In this document: in pieces, positions 35,764 through 45,632 of the stretch
How positions within the stretch are numbered: the stretch's first letter is position 1
Layout of the letters: every line of letters begins with the position of its first letter
Program-made: the position numbers and the translations under genes
The notes under the pieces: generated by a model
Told to the model about the DNA's origin: nothing
What the model saw: the letters and a program-made list of their open reading frames with translations, nothing else
Database searches by the model: none
NCBI RefSeq assembly: GCF_013388255.1
Contig: NZ_CP058215.1
Location: 2,046,001-2,110,000, forward strand
Source of the DNA: Methanolobus zinderi
GTDB taxonomy: Archaea > Halobacteriota > Methanosarcinia > Methanosarcinales > Methanosarcinaceae
Reading direction: 5' to 3'
DNA: 64,000 nt

Positions 35764-37086
35764 TTATCTGTTATTCTTATGTATCTTTTTTATTCCCCGG
35801 CCTGTAATATTTCTGTAAACAGCTTCCACCGCAAAGGATGAGACAACCATCACGATCAATATCCATATGGAATTGAAGGATACGGAAACAGTATGCCATA
35901 TCAACGCAATGAGAGCTACGATACAGACAAACACTCCCGTAGCAGACAGAACCCTTGAACTGTTAGTCTTTCTGGAAAGTACCAGGTTTGCAGCATTAAC
36001 ACCGGCAAATATCAGTAAAAAGCCGGCGCTTCCCATTATGGAGATACTTGAAAGATCGAATATATTCGCTATGATTAAAGTGAAAATACTGGTTATAAGC
36101 AGTCCTTCAACCGGGCGGTTCCATATCTTTTTCTCAAGTGATGGAGGCAATTCACCATCCTTGGCAATGATATAGCTTACCCGGGAAGCTCCGTAGAGTG
36201 TTGCATTGATCGCAGAGGCAGTCGACAGAAGTGCCGCCACCGCAATTAAACTGAAACCGATATTTCCCATGAAGGGTTTCGCTGCAACCGCCAGTGCGTA
36301 ATCCTTTGCCTGCACGATAGTATCAACTGACACATTGCCCACGGTCACTATTGCTATCAGAACATACAGGATAATAACAAAAACAACTGCAGTATAATAT
36401 GCACGTGGAAGTGTCTTCCCCGGATCTTCCACGTCCTTTGCCGTGTTTGCTATAAGCTCGAATCCTTCGTATGCAAGGAAAATGATCATACCCCCTGCCA
36501 GAAGCTGCAGAGGACCGGATCCTGCAAGCGAGAATAATTGTTGCGAACCGACACCCCTTATACCGAAGGCTATGAATGTTATCAGTATGGCAAGTTTGAA
36601 ACCGACTATCCATTCTTCAGCCTTGCCTACAACCCTGGAGCCGATTATATTCAGGGAAGTAAGAAGAATCACTACACCACTTATGAGTACATGTTTCATA
36701 AGGGTCTGGGCCGAGGCCGGGAAGAAAACAGATCCGTAACTTCCAAATGCATAGGCATACAGGGATAACATAACAACGTAACTCAGCCACAGCAGGACAT
36801 TCATTCCACCGGTCAGTATACCCTCACCGAATGCCTGGTTCAGAAATTCCACGGTTCCACCTTCTGAAGGGAACTTTACTGACAGCTTTGCGTAGGAATA
36901 AGAGGTCACCAGTGCCACCATTCCCGCCATAAAAAATGCAATCGGAGTAGCTTTACCGCTGAGCTGGACTGCAATACCAAGGACTGCGAATATTCCTCCC
37001 CCGACCATTCCACCGATACCTATTGAAACCGAAGATAGGTACCCAATTCTTCCCCCGGAACGGGATTGACCACTGGCAGATGTCAC
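35764..37086 (-). CDS. APC-family amino acid permease (copy 1)
   Basis: 440 residues with about 12 membrane helices. VSIGIGGMVGGGIFAVLGIA is the APC helix 1 glycine signature that binds the substrate amino and carboxyl groups; helix 6 has FLAYEGFELIANTAKDVEDP, the typical APC loop. It imports or exchanges an unknown amino acid or amine. The start is GTG 37086 with GGAG nine bases upstream. It lies 37 bases after a paralogue on the same strand (37124), so the two form a duplicated operon. Its 3' side abuts a pseudogene. Confidence 0.9.
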   Translation of the reverse strand: MTSASGQSRSGGRIGYLSSVSIGIGGMVGGGIFAVLGIAVQLSGKATPIAFFMAGMVALVTSYSYAKLSVKFPSEGGTVEFLNQAFGEGILTGGMNVLLWLSYVVMLSLYAYAFGSYGSVFFPASAQTLMKHVLISGVVILLTSLNIIGSRVVGKAEEWIVGFKLAILITFIAFGIRGVGSQQLFSLAGSGPLQLLAGGMIIFLAYEGFELIANTAKDVEDPGKTLPRAYYTAVVFVIILYVLIAIVTVGNVSVDTIVQAKDYALAVAAKPFMGNIGFSLIAVAALLSTASAINATLYGASRVSYIIAKDGELPPSLEKKIWNRPVEGLLITSIFTLIIANIFDLSSISIMGSAGFLLIFAGVNAANLVLSRKTNSSRVLSATGVFVCIVALIALIWHTVSVSFNSIWILIVMVVSSFAVEAVYRNITGRGIKKIHKNNR

Positions 37087-37123
37087 AAATCATCACTCCA
37101 CTGATATTATGCTAAAGAGACAG

Positions 37124-38416
37124 CTATACCCTCCTTTTCTTCAGGGGTCTTCCCGAGTAGCTTCTATATACCCACTCTGTAACAAAACAAAGAATAATTA
37201 TGGCTGCGAGTAAGATTAAAGTCATTGCCGATTTTCCCAGCTGGTAATATACAAGGACCACAAGGAAAACAACACTGCTCAAAAGAGAGGCCCATATAAG
37301 AAACGGCCTTGCGCCAGTTTCCCGATACAGGCGCAGATGTGCGATATTAACGGCCACATAAATTATAAGCAAAGCAGCACTGGCAATCATCCCCAGACCC
37401 TCCACTTGAAGGAAATTAGTGCATAGTATAACCAGAACTGCTGTAATGAAAAGACCTTCGGTACTTCTCTTCCAGATAGTTCTTTCAAATACCACAGGAA
37501 GTTCACCTTTTTTGGCTATAAGATAGCTCACATTAGCTCCGCTGTATAAAGACGCATTGATGGCTGAGGAAGTCGAGAACAATGCAGCAATTGCCATTAT
37601 CTTGAATCCTGCCGACCCCAGGAAAGGTTTTGCAGCTGCAGCGAGCGCATAATCCTTAGCTGTAGAGATCTGTGAAATAGAGAGATTTCCAACCACGGTC
37701 AGGCTTACAAGCACATAGATACAGATCACTATCAGTACGCTCAGATAAAGGGCCTTTGGAAGTGTTTTTTTGGGATCTTCCATGTCTTCAGCAGCATTTG
37801 TTATCAGACTGAAACCCTGGTATGCAAGAAAGACTATCCCTGCTCCGTAGAAAATATGAGAGGTGGCGGGAAAAGAACCCACAGACAGATTTGACGGGCT
37901 GACAAAGATAAGCCCCGCCGTGGCGAAGATCAGCAACACTCCTACCTTAATGGAAACAATGAATAACTCGGATTTTCCTACGGCTTTGGAACCCAGAAAA
38001 TTGACAGCTGTAAAGAGGACTATTATCAATGTAGCTAATATATTGATCCATATCTGGGATGAGCCAGCAGGCAGAAAAGTTACTGCATAGGATGAAAAAC
38101 CTTTGGCATAAAGTGCCAGTCCGAACACATAGGCAGTCCACAGAAGAATGTTCAATCCTCCGGTTAATACCGTGTCACCAAAACCCTTTATAAGAAACTC
38201 CACCGGTCCTCCTGCAGACGGATAAGTAACACCAAGTTTTGCAAAGGAATAAGTACTCAGGAGAGCAACAGAGCCTGCAATCAAAAAGGAAATGTACACA
38301 GCATTACCGGCAATCTGTGTCGCAACGCCGAAGATCGAAAATATTCCGGCACCAACCATTGCTCCTACACCAATGGAAGTTGCTGACCACAGACCCATGG
38401 ATTTTGATGATGACAT
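37124..38416 (-). CDS. APC-family amino acid permease (copy 2)
   Basis: 430 residues, about 12 membrane helices, same family as the next gene (similar SIGVGAMVGAGIFSIFGVAT, VFLAYQGFSLITNAAEDMED). Full-length for an APC amino acid permease; substrate unknown. The first gene of the pair, starting at ATG 38416 with a weak GGGTTCGG upstream. The two copies differ through most loops, so the duplication is old and substrates may differ. The upstream spacer (38417-38658) is divergent with the DUF3267 gene and AT-rich. Confidence 0.9.
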   Translation of the reverse strand: MSSSKSMGLWSATSIGVGAMVGAGIFSIFGVATQIAGNAVYISFLIAGSVALLSTYSFAKLGVTYPSAGGPVEFLIKGFGDTVLTGGLNILLWTAYVFGLALYAKGFSSYAVTFLPAGSSQIWINILATLIIVLFTAVNFLGSKAVGKSELFIVSIKVGVLLIFATAGLIFVSPSNLSVGSFPATSHIFYGAGIVFLAYQGFSLITNAAEDMEDPKKTLPKALYLSVLIVICIYVLVSLTVVGNLSISQISTAKDYALAAAAKPFLGSAGFKIMAIAALFSTSSAINASLYSGANVSYLIAKKGELPVVFERTIWKRSTEGLFITAVLVILCTNFLQVEGLGMIASAALLIIYVAVNIAHLRLYRETGARPFLIWASLLSSVVFLVVLVYYQLGKSAMTLILLAAIIILCFVTEWVYRSYSGRPLKKRRV

Positions 38417-38658
38417 TTACCGAACCCAACATGGCATTCTTATTGATAACTGATAAGTGTTACCACTCCCTTTAAAAAGAGACACAGATAATTTAGTCAA
38501 AAAGGAAAAGATAAACATATTCTATCTTGAAAGTTGATAGCTTTTCAAAGAATAAGCCATCTTATACTGTCCTGTAAATAGTATGATACAATATTGCAAA
38601 AGATTGTGCTGCAAAAAATGAAGGTAATAAAATAAGATTAAGCAGGAAAATACCCCTG

Positions 38659-39240
38659 GTGAACTCTCAGAGACATGATTCTCTGAAAGAGAATAACTGG
38701 GTTCAGCTTAAGGAACCCGGAGATATTTTTAGCGCTATAGTTGCTTCACTACCCCTGATGATCCTGAATTTAATGTTAACTATCGCGATTTTCGCTGTTG
38801 TACAGCAGCCCGTTACACTGGCAGATTTTGGCATAGTTCAGGATGGCTTCCAGATAAACATTGACCTGCGGATTATTGTAGGATTTCTGATACTTCTGAT
38901 ATTCCACGAACTGCTGCACCTGATTTTAGTTCCTGACTTTGTCTCATCTAAAAAAACATACGCCGGCATTACTCCCCTGGGAGGTTTTGTTTACTCAGAA
39001 GAAGAGATTCAAAGATCAAGGTATCTTATGATCACTATAGCACCCTTTTTAATCATATCAGTAATAATTCCGCTTGTTCTTGGAGTTCTGGGTATATTGT
39101 CACAACCATTAAAAATACTCATCCTGCTTAACTCCATGGCATCCTCAGTGGACTTACTGACATTCATATTAATATTAACACAGGTACCCACTGGTTCATA
39201 CCTTACCAGCAACGGTACGAGAACCTACTGGAAAAAATGA
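38659..39240 (+). CDS. DUF3267 membrane zincin-like protein
   Basis: 193 residues with four membrane helices (about 25-50, 70-95, 122-145, 150-178). IFHELLHLILVPDF gives the HExxH-type metal site in a helix, as in the DUF3267 family of putative membrane zinc metalloproteases. The third ligand is not evident. Start is GTG 38659 with AGGA eleven bases upstream. Role unknown in archaea; site-specific cleavage of a membrane protein is possible. Converges with the photolyase gene. Confidence 0.78.
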   Translation: MNSQRHDSLKENNWVQLKEPGDIFSAIVASLPLMILNLMLTIAIFAVVQQPVTLADFGIVQDGFQINIDLRIIVGFLILLIFHELLHLILVPDFVSSKKTYAGITPLGGFVYSEEEIQRSRYLMITIAPFLIISVIIPLVLGVLGILSQPLKILILLNSMASSVDLLTFILILTQVPTGSYLTSNGTRTYWKK

Positions 39241-39254
39241 TAATTTTAAATTAA

Positions 39255-40631
39255 TCAGACTGAGCGGAATACTACAAGGGACCTTGCCCTCTCAACACTG
39301 TGATCCACCATGGGCCTACGATATGCCGCATCCTCAGGCAGTTCAGCCTTCTCAAGTGCGTGAATGGCCTTAGGCTTGAATTCTGAAAGTTCCTGAACCC
39401 ATTTTTTGATATATTTACATTCGGGATCGTATTTTCTCTGTTGCAGCCATGGATTGAATATCCGGAAAAAGGGCTGTGAGTCCGCCCCAGTGGAAGCTGC
39501 CCATTGCCAGTTACCGTTATTCACACACGGATCGTAATCCACAAGCTTGCTGGCAAAGTATCTCTCACCCCAGCGCCAGTCAAGATGCAGGTCCTTTACC
39601 AGAAACGATGCGGTGATCATCCTTACCCGATTGTGCATATAGCCCGTTTCATTGAGCTCCCTCATGCCCGCATCCACGATCGGAAAGCCGGTGTTGCCCG
39701 AGCACCATGCTCCAAAACCAGGCTGGTCGTAGTCCCAGGATATCTTCTCGAACTTCTCCCTGAAAGCAGATTTGAACACATGCGGATAGTGATATGCTAT
39801 GTGAGTGAAAAAGTCACGCCAGTAAAGTTCCCTGACCAGAGTGTGACCTGCTCCCAGTTCTTCCTTCAGGGAATGGTAAAACTCCCTTATGGAAATCGTT
39901 CCCAGTTTGTTGTGTGCGGAAAGTCCTGTGGTTCCGCTGATCGAGGGATAATCCCTCAGTTCATCGTAATTCTCGAATTGCGAAACATCTTCCAGGATCT
40001 TCAGGGCGTTTTCCCTTCCACCGGTGGCAAATAGTTGCTCATTGTATGAAGGTAATAATTTACGTGGGTCATCAGGTTGATCGAGATTAATATCGTTGGT
40101 AAAGAAGTCCGAATCCTGGATCGTTGAAGGAACAGGGACCTTTCTTTCAGAAGCAGTTCGATAGAACTGAGAAAAAACAGAATAAGGTTTACCCTTTTGC
40201 GTTAGAACAGTACCGGGCTCAGTGAGAAGAGCATCATGATACTCCAGCAGCATAATATTGGAATTTTCGCATTTTTGCTTGATCGATTCATCCCTCTTCC
40301 TGCTAAAAGGCGTATAATCCCGGTTAAGAAAAACAGCATCTATGCCGATCTTATCGTCAAGTACGCCGATAATATCCTCAGGAAGTCCTGAAAAAAGATA
40401 TAATCGCCCGCTTTTTGATTCAAAATCCTGACTGAGGTCTTCCAGAGATTCGACCAGAAACTGAAATGCATTTGCATTAAAATACTCCCTTTCGGGGTCG
40501 GCAAGCCTTGGATCAAATATAAAGCATGGTAAAACTTCATCCGAGGATTCCATAGCTTCCCTCAGGCCGGTGTTGTCCTCAATACGCAGGTCCCTCCTGA
40601 AAATAAAAAGTGACCTTCTGAACTTCGGCAT
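39255..40631 (-). CDS. phrB: Class I deoxyribodipyrimidine photolyase
   Basis: 458 residues. The N-terminal antenna-chromophore Rossmann domain starts RSLFIFRRDLRIEDNTGL; the FAD domain has NTGFPIVDAGMRELNETGYM and DYDPCVNNGNWQWAASTGAD. This is the bacterial class I CPD enzyme that uses blue light to split pyrimidine dimers. Residue types around the FAD-binding helices match functional enzymes. Its ATG overlaps the stop of the SOUL gene by one base (TAATG), so it is the second gene of a coupled pair. A light-dependent repair enzyme fits a shallow habitat. Confidence 0.94.
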   Translation of the reverse strand: MPKFRRSLFIFRRDLRIEDNTGLREAMESSDEVLPCFIFDPRLADPEREYFNANAFQFLVESLEDLSQDFESKSGRLYLFSGLPEDIIGVLDDKIGIDAVFLNRDYTPFSRKRDESIKQKCENSNIMLLEYHDALLTEPGTVLTQKGKPYSVFSQFYRTASERKVPVPSTIQDSDFFTNDINLDQPDDPRKLLPSYNEQLFATGGRENALKILEDVSQFENYDELRDYPSISGTTGLSAHNKLGTISIREFYHSLKEELGAGHTLVRELYWRDFFTHIAYHYPHVFKSAFREKFEKISWDYDQPGFGAWCSGNTGFPIVDAGMRELNETGYMHNRVRMITASFLVKDLHLDWRWGERYFASKLVDYDPCVNNGNWQWAASTGADSQPFFRIFNPWLQQRKYDPECKYIKKWVQELSEFKPKAIHALEKAELPEDAAYRRPMVDHSVERARSLVVFRSV

Positions 40632-41215
40632 TACTCCACCTCCACTGCAATGTCATTTCGCATCATCGTGGGAGGTATCCAGGGAGGATTGTATCTCATC
40701 AGAAAGTATTCTCCTTTTGTAACAATACCATTGCTTTTGAGTACCTTCTCAAGCTGCATCCTGTGTTTCTCGTAACTTGAATCACTTACATAACCCGAAA
40801 AGGCAATGGTTGCAAGTTTCCGGGTGGTGAGTTCTGTAATTTTGACGTTATTTTCCCCGGGTTCCGGAGCGTTACTTAAATCATATTCATGCGGAAGAAT
40901 GAAGGACATATTCACTCCGCCTGTCTCCCTGTGTGAGATCACAGGTGCGGTCATCTCAATTTTTGTATTAGCCCTGTTATTTCCGGATATGTACCGCGCA
41001 AGTGTCGAAAAAGCGGAATTCGTATCATCCGCAGTTGTAGAGATCAGTATAAGGTTTTCGTACTGCCTTATCTCAACACCTTCATCCAGTTCATCCAATA
41101 GAGAATATTTTATTTTTTCCGCGCTCATCGACATCATCACCCCCATGATAAACCATATTACGACCAGAACGATCGCAACACTCAATATAGCGAAAATAAC
41201 TCCCTCTTTCTCCAT
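40631..41215 (-). CDS. SOUL haem-binding family protein, membrane-anchored
   Basis: 194 residues. An N-terminal membrane helix (FAILSVAIVLVVIWFIMGVMM) anchors it; residues about 35-190 form a SOUL domain (YSLLDELDEGVEIRQYENLI, IEMTAPVISHR, GYFLMRYNPPW-like YFLMRYNPPW). SOUL proteins bind haem or tetrapyrroles; the ligand here is not shown. First gene of the SOUL-photolyase unit, 1-base coupled. A GGAG site lies fourteen bases before ATG 41215, rather far. Why a haem-binder precedes a photolyase is unclear. Confidence 0.88.
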   Translation of the reverse strand: MEKEGVIFAILSVAIVLVVIWFIMGVMMSMSAEKIKYSLLDELDEGVEIRQYENLILISTTADDTNSAFSTLARYISGNNRANTKIEMTAPVISHRETGGVNMSFILPHEYDLSNAPEPGENNVKITELTTRKLATIAFSGYVSDSSYEKHRMQLEKVLKSNGIVTKGEYFLMRYNPPWIPPTMMRNDIAVEVE

Positions 41216-41348
41216 AAAGATAGATTACTCCTGAAACTTAAAGGTTTTTAGACAAAAATATACTATTTAAAAAAATGCTATAATATATAGTCCTGGTATT
41301 AATTATATTTTAATAAGTTTTATATATAGGACTTTCATTTCAATAAGC

Positions 41349-42008
41349 ATGATCGAAGCTCTGATCTTTGACTGCGATGGCGTGCTGGTAGATTCCATGC
41401 ATCTGCATGCAAAAGCCTGGAAAATAGCCTTTGAAGAGGCAGGGATAGGAATTAACGAGAAGGATATCTACTGGATGGAGGGTGCAAATGACAGAGGTAT
41501 TATCGAAATGGTACTAAAGAATGCAGGAATTACCTCCGACAATGATATATTCAGATCGGTTCCGGTACGCAAACATGAATTATTTAATGTCGATGAAGTC
41601 AGATCCTTCGATGGTATTAGCGAATACCTGAGGGAACTCAAAGATAAGCTTAAACTTGCAGTGGTGTCGGGTTCTGACAAAAATGCCCTTGAAACGATGA
41701 CAGGAAAATTCTTTCCGGATATTTTCGACGTAATGGTCAGTGGCAATGATGTCAGCCACGGAAAACCACAGCCAGATCCTTATAATAAAGCTGTTGATGA
41801 GCTGGGAGTCTGCAGGGAAAACTGTATTGTTGTAGAAAATGCACCACTCGGAGTTCAAGCTGCAAAGGCTGCAGGCCTTTTCTGTATTGGTCTGCCGACC
41901 TACGTGGACAAAAACGACCTTAAACATGCCGATGTTGTGTTAAGGGACCATGCAGAACTCATTGAATATCTCAGGAAGATACAGGCTACAGAAAAAATAA
42001 TATGCTAA
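41349..42008 (+). CDS. HAD-family phosphatase (beta-phosphoglucomutase-like)
   Basis: 219 residues. Motif I FDCDGVLVDS, motif II VVSGS, Lys of motif III in VSHGKPQPDP and the acidic pair in VVENAPLGV give a complete HAD active site with a helical cap at about 15-85. This subfamily includes sugar-phosphate phosphatases and beta-phosphoglucomutase. TTTATATATA lies about 25 bases before ATG 41349 and no Shine-Dalgarno is seen, so the mRNA is probably leaderless. Its last four bases overlap the convergent glycosyltransferase gene. Confidence 0.86.
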   Translation: MIEALIFDCDGVLVDSMHLHAKAWKIAFEEAGIGINEKDIYWMEGANDRGIIEMVLKNAGITSDNDIFRSVPVRKHELFNVDEVRSFDGISEYLRELKDKLKLAVVSGSDKNALETMTGKFFPDIFDVMVSGNDVSHGKPQPDPYNKAVDELGVCRENCIVVENAPLGVQAAKAAGLFCIGLPTYVDKNDLKHADVVLRDHAELIEYLRKIQATEKIIC

Positions 42009-43153
42009 GCTCGGTCTTTAGCATTTTTACTAGATATATCTTCCAGTAATTTTCTGACAGATGCAGGTCCGTAGAAAGATTCGGCCTGCTCCCTCAGTCT
42101 GATGGTATTTTCCCGGAACTTTCCTTCAAAGACCACTTCTCTGATCATTGAGAGTAGCTCCTCACCGGAAACGGAATAATCAAGTCTTCTTCCATAACCC
42201 CTCTCCTCTACCGTTGTGGCATTGTTCTCCTGTTCGTTGTGACCCCGGTCCGGGAAAGAGAAAAGCGGCAGTCCAAAGCTCAGTGTTTCCATGAGTGTAC
42301 CGTGTCCTCCTGCGGATATCACAAGATAGCTTGCCTTATAAAAGGGAAATGGGTCTGCTATAAAACTGTAGATTCTGGAATTTTCCGGGACATTCTCCAG
42401 TACATTGATATCAAGACTCGGACCCGCTATTAGCGTATAGTTTATTTTGGAGTCCATCCGTGCAGCATCCAGGATCTTATCGAATATTTCTCTCCTGTAG
42501 CCAAAACCTCCGATGGTGCACAGAACATGTGGTTTTTTCAGATCAGGCGTTTCCACCTCACTGGATCTTTTCCTGACCAGAGGACCACTGAAGTTTAGCT
42601 TATGTTGCACATCTTCCGGGAATGCGAGGTTGCGGGAGCACACGGTATAAGGCTCGGGAAAATCAGGGATTATGATGCCATCGATCCTGTGGTAGATAAA
42701 ATGATAGAAACTTCTGACAAGTCCCCCCAGCAATCCCACCATGGGACTTTTATCGCGGAAGAATTCCTCCATGTTGGACTGGTTAACGATCATATAGGTA
42801 CTTATTTTCCTGAATCCGGCAGCAAGTACACCAAGATAGTAACCGTCGGATACGACTACATCGGGATCCGTGTCTTTTACAAGCCTCAGCACCGAGAGAA
42901 TATTTTCCGGAGATATACTCCTGGCAGTGTGCTTAATGGAAGCTTCCAGATTCAGGGAACCCTCCCTTCCCACAAGTTTTAGCTCCTGCGGAATCTCACG
43001 AACAGTATATCCAGATTTTTCCATCAGTTCCTTTGAGTAGCCGTAGGCTCCGAAATGCACAGTGTGACCTGCAGACAGGAGTTCCCTTCCCAGGGCAATA
43101 CTCCTGCCGGTATGGCCAAGACCTTCACCACAGGTAAAAAGAAGAACATTCAT
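42005..43153 (-). CDS. MJ1255/VC2487-like glycosyltransferase (copy 1)
   Basis: 382 residues. FTCGEGLGHTGRSIALGREL is the N-terminal nucleotide-sugar loop of the MJ1255 family (GT-B fold); the C-terminal donor site is SAGGHGTLMETLSFGLPL. It probably transfers a sugar to a lipid or polymer in the cytoplasm. ATG 43153 is set by GGCGGT eight bases upstream and by alignment with the paralogue at 45633; the upstream TTG at 43189 is not needed. It overlaps the convergent HAD gene by four bases. Part of the envelope cluster to 46.8 kb. Confidence 0.88.
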   Translation of the reverse strand: MNVLLFTCGEGLGHTGRSIALGRELLSAGHTVHFGAYGYSKELMEKSGYTVREIPQELKLVGREGSLNLEASIKHTARSISPENILSVLRLVKDTDPDVVVSDGYYLGVLAAGFRKISTYMIVNQSNMEEFFRDKSPMVGLLGGLVRSFYHFIYHRIDGIIIPDFPEPYTVCSRNLAFPEDVQHKLNFSGPLVRKRSSEVETPDLKKPHVLCTIGGFGYRREIFDKILDAARMDSKINYTLIAGPSLDINVLENVPENSRIYSFIADPFPFYKASYLVISAGGHGTLMETLSFGLPLFSFPDRGHNEQENNATTVEERGYGRRLDYSVSGEELLSMIREVVFEGKFRENTIRLREQAESFYGPASVRKLLEDISSKNAKDRA

Positions 43154-43348
43154 TGAAATTACCGCCAGTTGTTTTTGATAATCATGCATTCGTACCCGCA
43201 GATTAACACATACAAATACTAGATAATATATTTCTCTTTATTATTTATATATCTCAGTGTTAGCTATATTTTATATAGAAAAAGTATTTATTCGGTACTT
43301 TTTTTATATATCCATATAAAGTTCATCTTACTAAAAACAACCAGGTAC

Positions 43349-44383
43349 GTGATAAGTTTGTTCCGGAGATCAGATATCGATGAGCAGAAGATCATTTCTT
43401 CTGACGGTGCGGCCGAATATTTAGAGAATGGATGGAGCAGGGCAGATCTGCACGTACACAGCTGTTGCTCCTATGACGTACCACCTTCTAGATCCATGCA
43501 TCCTGAGAATCTGCTTACAAAAGCGAAGAAAAGGGATCTCGATTTTGTAACATTCACAGACCATGATACTGTCAAAGCATATGACCTGCTGGGATGGAAA
43601 AGAGATGACCTTACAACCGGTGTTGAGCTATCCATTAAAGATACCAATAATGTTGGCCACACCGTTCATATCAATGTTTTCGGATTTGACAGGCAACAAT
43701 ACAGGGAGTTTAACAGTCTGGCGGAAAAGGAAGGTAATATCTACAGTGTTATCGAATATTTCAGGGATAACGGGCTTCCTTACATGTACAACCATCCTTT
43801 CTGGTTCCAGATGGGCGACAAGCCTAACATCGACGCAATTTTCGAACTTGCCAGACATTTCCCGGTGATAGAATACAACATGCAGGACCTCAGGCAAAAG
43901 AATCTCTTTTCAATGGACCTGGCCCGCCGGTATGGAAAAGGAATGGCAGTCACAACAGACAGCCATACAGGCAGTATCGGAAAAGTCTATACCATCGCGC
44001 AGGGAGATGATTTCCATGATTATTTCACAAACATATGCAAAGGCCGCTACTTGATGGTAGTGGATGAGCCGATATGGAAGCACCTGACCAGGGAAACCAG
44101 TGCATGGATAGAACTTGTATTCAGTATGGAAAAACAGATACGTGAAGAGATGGGCTTTACCACAGGGGTTGGAAGAATAGACAGGCTGGTGAACCTTTTC
44201 GACAAATACGGCCTCAGCAACCATCACACGTTCAACAATACCACGATGAACATCATGCAACTGGTATCCAGATCCGGGCTGCCGGTATTTCTCTATATGC
44301 TGTCCAAGCAGCCGCAGGTCTCAAGGATAGGCAAAATGTTCAATGCACTGCCACAGACCACTCCAGATGGGAATCTGTTTTAA
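43349..44383 (+). CDS. PHP-domain phosphoesterase
   Basis: 344 residues. DLHVHSCCSYD, FTDHDT, YNHPFW and TTDSHTG supply the His/Asp metal ligands of a PHP domain (residues about 30-220), a trinuclear-metal phosphoesterase fold. The C-terminal 120 residues are helical and not recognised. It is oriented away from the glycosyltransferase and toward the flippase-like gene. In archaea such PHP genes sit beside MJ1255-type transferases, suggesting a sugar-phosphate or lipid-phosphate substrate. GTG 43349 is the probable start. Confidence 0.82.
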   Translation: MISLFRRSDIDEQKIISSDGAAEYLENGWSRADLHVHSCCSYDVPPSRSMHPENLLTKAKKRDLDFVTFTDHDTVKAYDLLGWKRDDLTTGVELSIKDTNNVGHTVHINVFGFDRQQYREFNSLAEKEGNIYSVIEYFRDNGLPYMYNHPFWFQMGDKPNIDAIFELARHFPVIEYNMQDLRQKNLFSMDLARRYGKGMAVTTDSHTGSIGKVYTIAQGDDFHDYFTNICKGRYLMVVDEPIWKHLTRETSAWIELVFSMEKQIREEMGFTTGVGRIDRLVNLFDKYGLSNHHTFNNTTMNIMQLVSRSGLPVFLYMLSKQPQVSRIGKMFNALPQTTPDGNLF

Positions 44384-44386
44384 TAT

Positions 44387-45421
44387 TCAGTCCGGCTTTT
44401 TATTCAGTATCTCTCCCATGAGATCGCTGTCATGAAGTATCTTGAAACTTACAAGACCACCTATGAGCAGATTTATGTAGAAAGTAAAGGCCCTCCAGAT
44501 GATCACGAGTACGCCGAGCATATAGGCAGGTACGAACGTGGAGAACAGGGTTGTGGCACCGAATTCCGCAATACCGCTTGAACCGGGAGTTGCGGGAACT
44601 ATGAGCAGAATGAACAATAATACCTGAGTTGCAAAAGCATACAGGAAAAAGGGCTCCGAGCCCAGACCCAGCAAAAGTGCGGGAATGAGGGAGAATTCCA
44701 GTACCCAGAATATGATCGTAAAAAGCATTCCAAAGAATAGACCCCTGCGCCCTTCATTTATGAAATCATGACTGCACTGGCTGAAGTGTCCGATCTCCTT
44801 TTCGATCCTGTGAGGCAGATTCCTTATGAAAGCTCTTTTTCCGGTAAATCTGGAGAAGGCACCTGCCGAAATATGAATGAAGTTTGCCAGCTTACCCGGT
44901 CTTTTTACCGAATAGCCCAGCAGGAAAATTACAGCAAACATGATCCCCACACCTGCAAGCAGCAGAATATCAAGTCTGGGATCGTTTATCCTGCCACGCA
45001 GGAAATATACCGCTATAGGAGAGGCGATCAGTATCACAATTGCATCCAGCAGGCGTTCGGTCACCACCACAGCAGTGGCTTTTCCCACAGGCATGTACCT
45101 TTTGCTGAGAAGGTGAACCCTCAACGGCTCCCCGCCTGCCGAGGAAGGGGTTATGGATGCAAGAAAGACACTTGAGGTAACTATCTCTATGGCATCAAGG
45201 AACTTTACATTATATCCTATGGCCTTTGACATGGAGGTGGTGCGCAGTCCCCATACGACGAAAGATAGTAAATGAAGCAGCAGAGCACCAAAGATAAATT
45301 CCATTCGCATGCCAAGAATCAGATCCAGAGTCTGCCGGTCCCAGACAAATACAAAGATAAGGAAAACCGAAATAAAGCTTATTCCCAGGGTTATCGTCAA
45401 TAGTTTTGTGAACTGATTCAT
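44387..45421 (-). CDS. UPF0104/flippase-like membrane protein
   Basis: 344 residues with eight membrane helices, matching the lysylphosphatidylglycerol-synthase transmembrane / UPF0104 family (TPSSAGGEPLRVHLLSKR and VPATPGSSGIAEFGATTLF). Family members move or modify lipids, and in archaea are linked to lipid-carrier glycosylation. It is converging on the PHP gene (3 bases apart) and divergent from the second glycosyltransferase, so all four genes of the cluster are packed. Substrate not known. Confidence 0.85.
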   Translation of the reverse strand: MNQFTKLLTITLGISFISVFLIFVFVWDRQTLDLILGMRMEFIFGALLLHLLSFVVWGLRTTSMSKAIGYNVKFLDAIEIVTSSVFLASITPSSAGGEPLRVHLLSKRYMPVGKATAVVVTERLLDAIVILIASPIAVYFLRGRINDPRLDILLLAGVGIMFAVIFLLGYSVKRPGKLANFIHISAGAFSRFTGKRAFIRNLPHRIEKEIGHFSQCSHDFINEGRRGLFFGMLFTIIFWVLEFSLIPALLLGLGSEPFFLYAFATQVLLFILLIVPATPGSSGIAEFGATTLFSTFVPAYMLGVLVIIWRAFTFYINLLIGGLVSFKILHDSDLMGEILNKKPD

Positions 45422-45632
45422 CCGTAACCTTCACAATTTTATTTGTAGGGTAAATTGAAGCATGTTATAGACTATCGGTTTTTATAATAATTTGATGGTA
45501 TTGAAAATACCGCTGATTTGAGTACCCGGCTTAATACCGGATGAATACAGACGTTTCAAACAATTTAATAATAAAGAAAGATCATTATCGTTCCCGTGAA
45601 GTATCCTGCAATACGGAAAAAAGGTGTTATCA

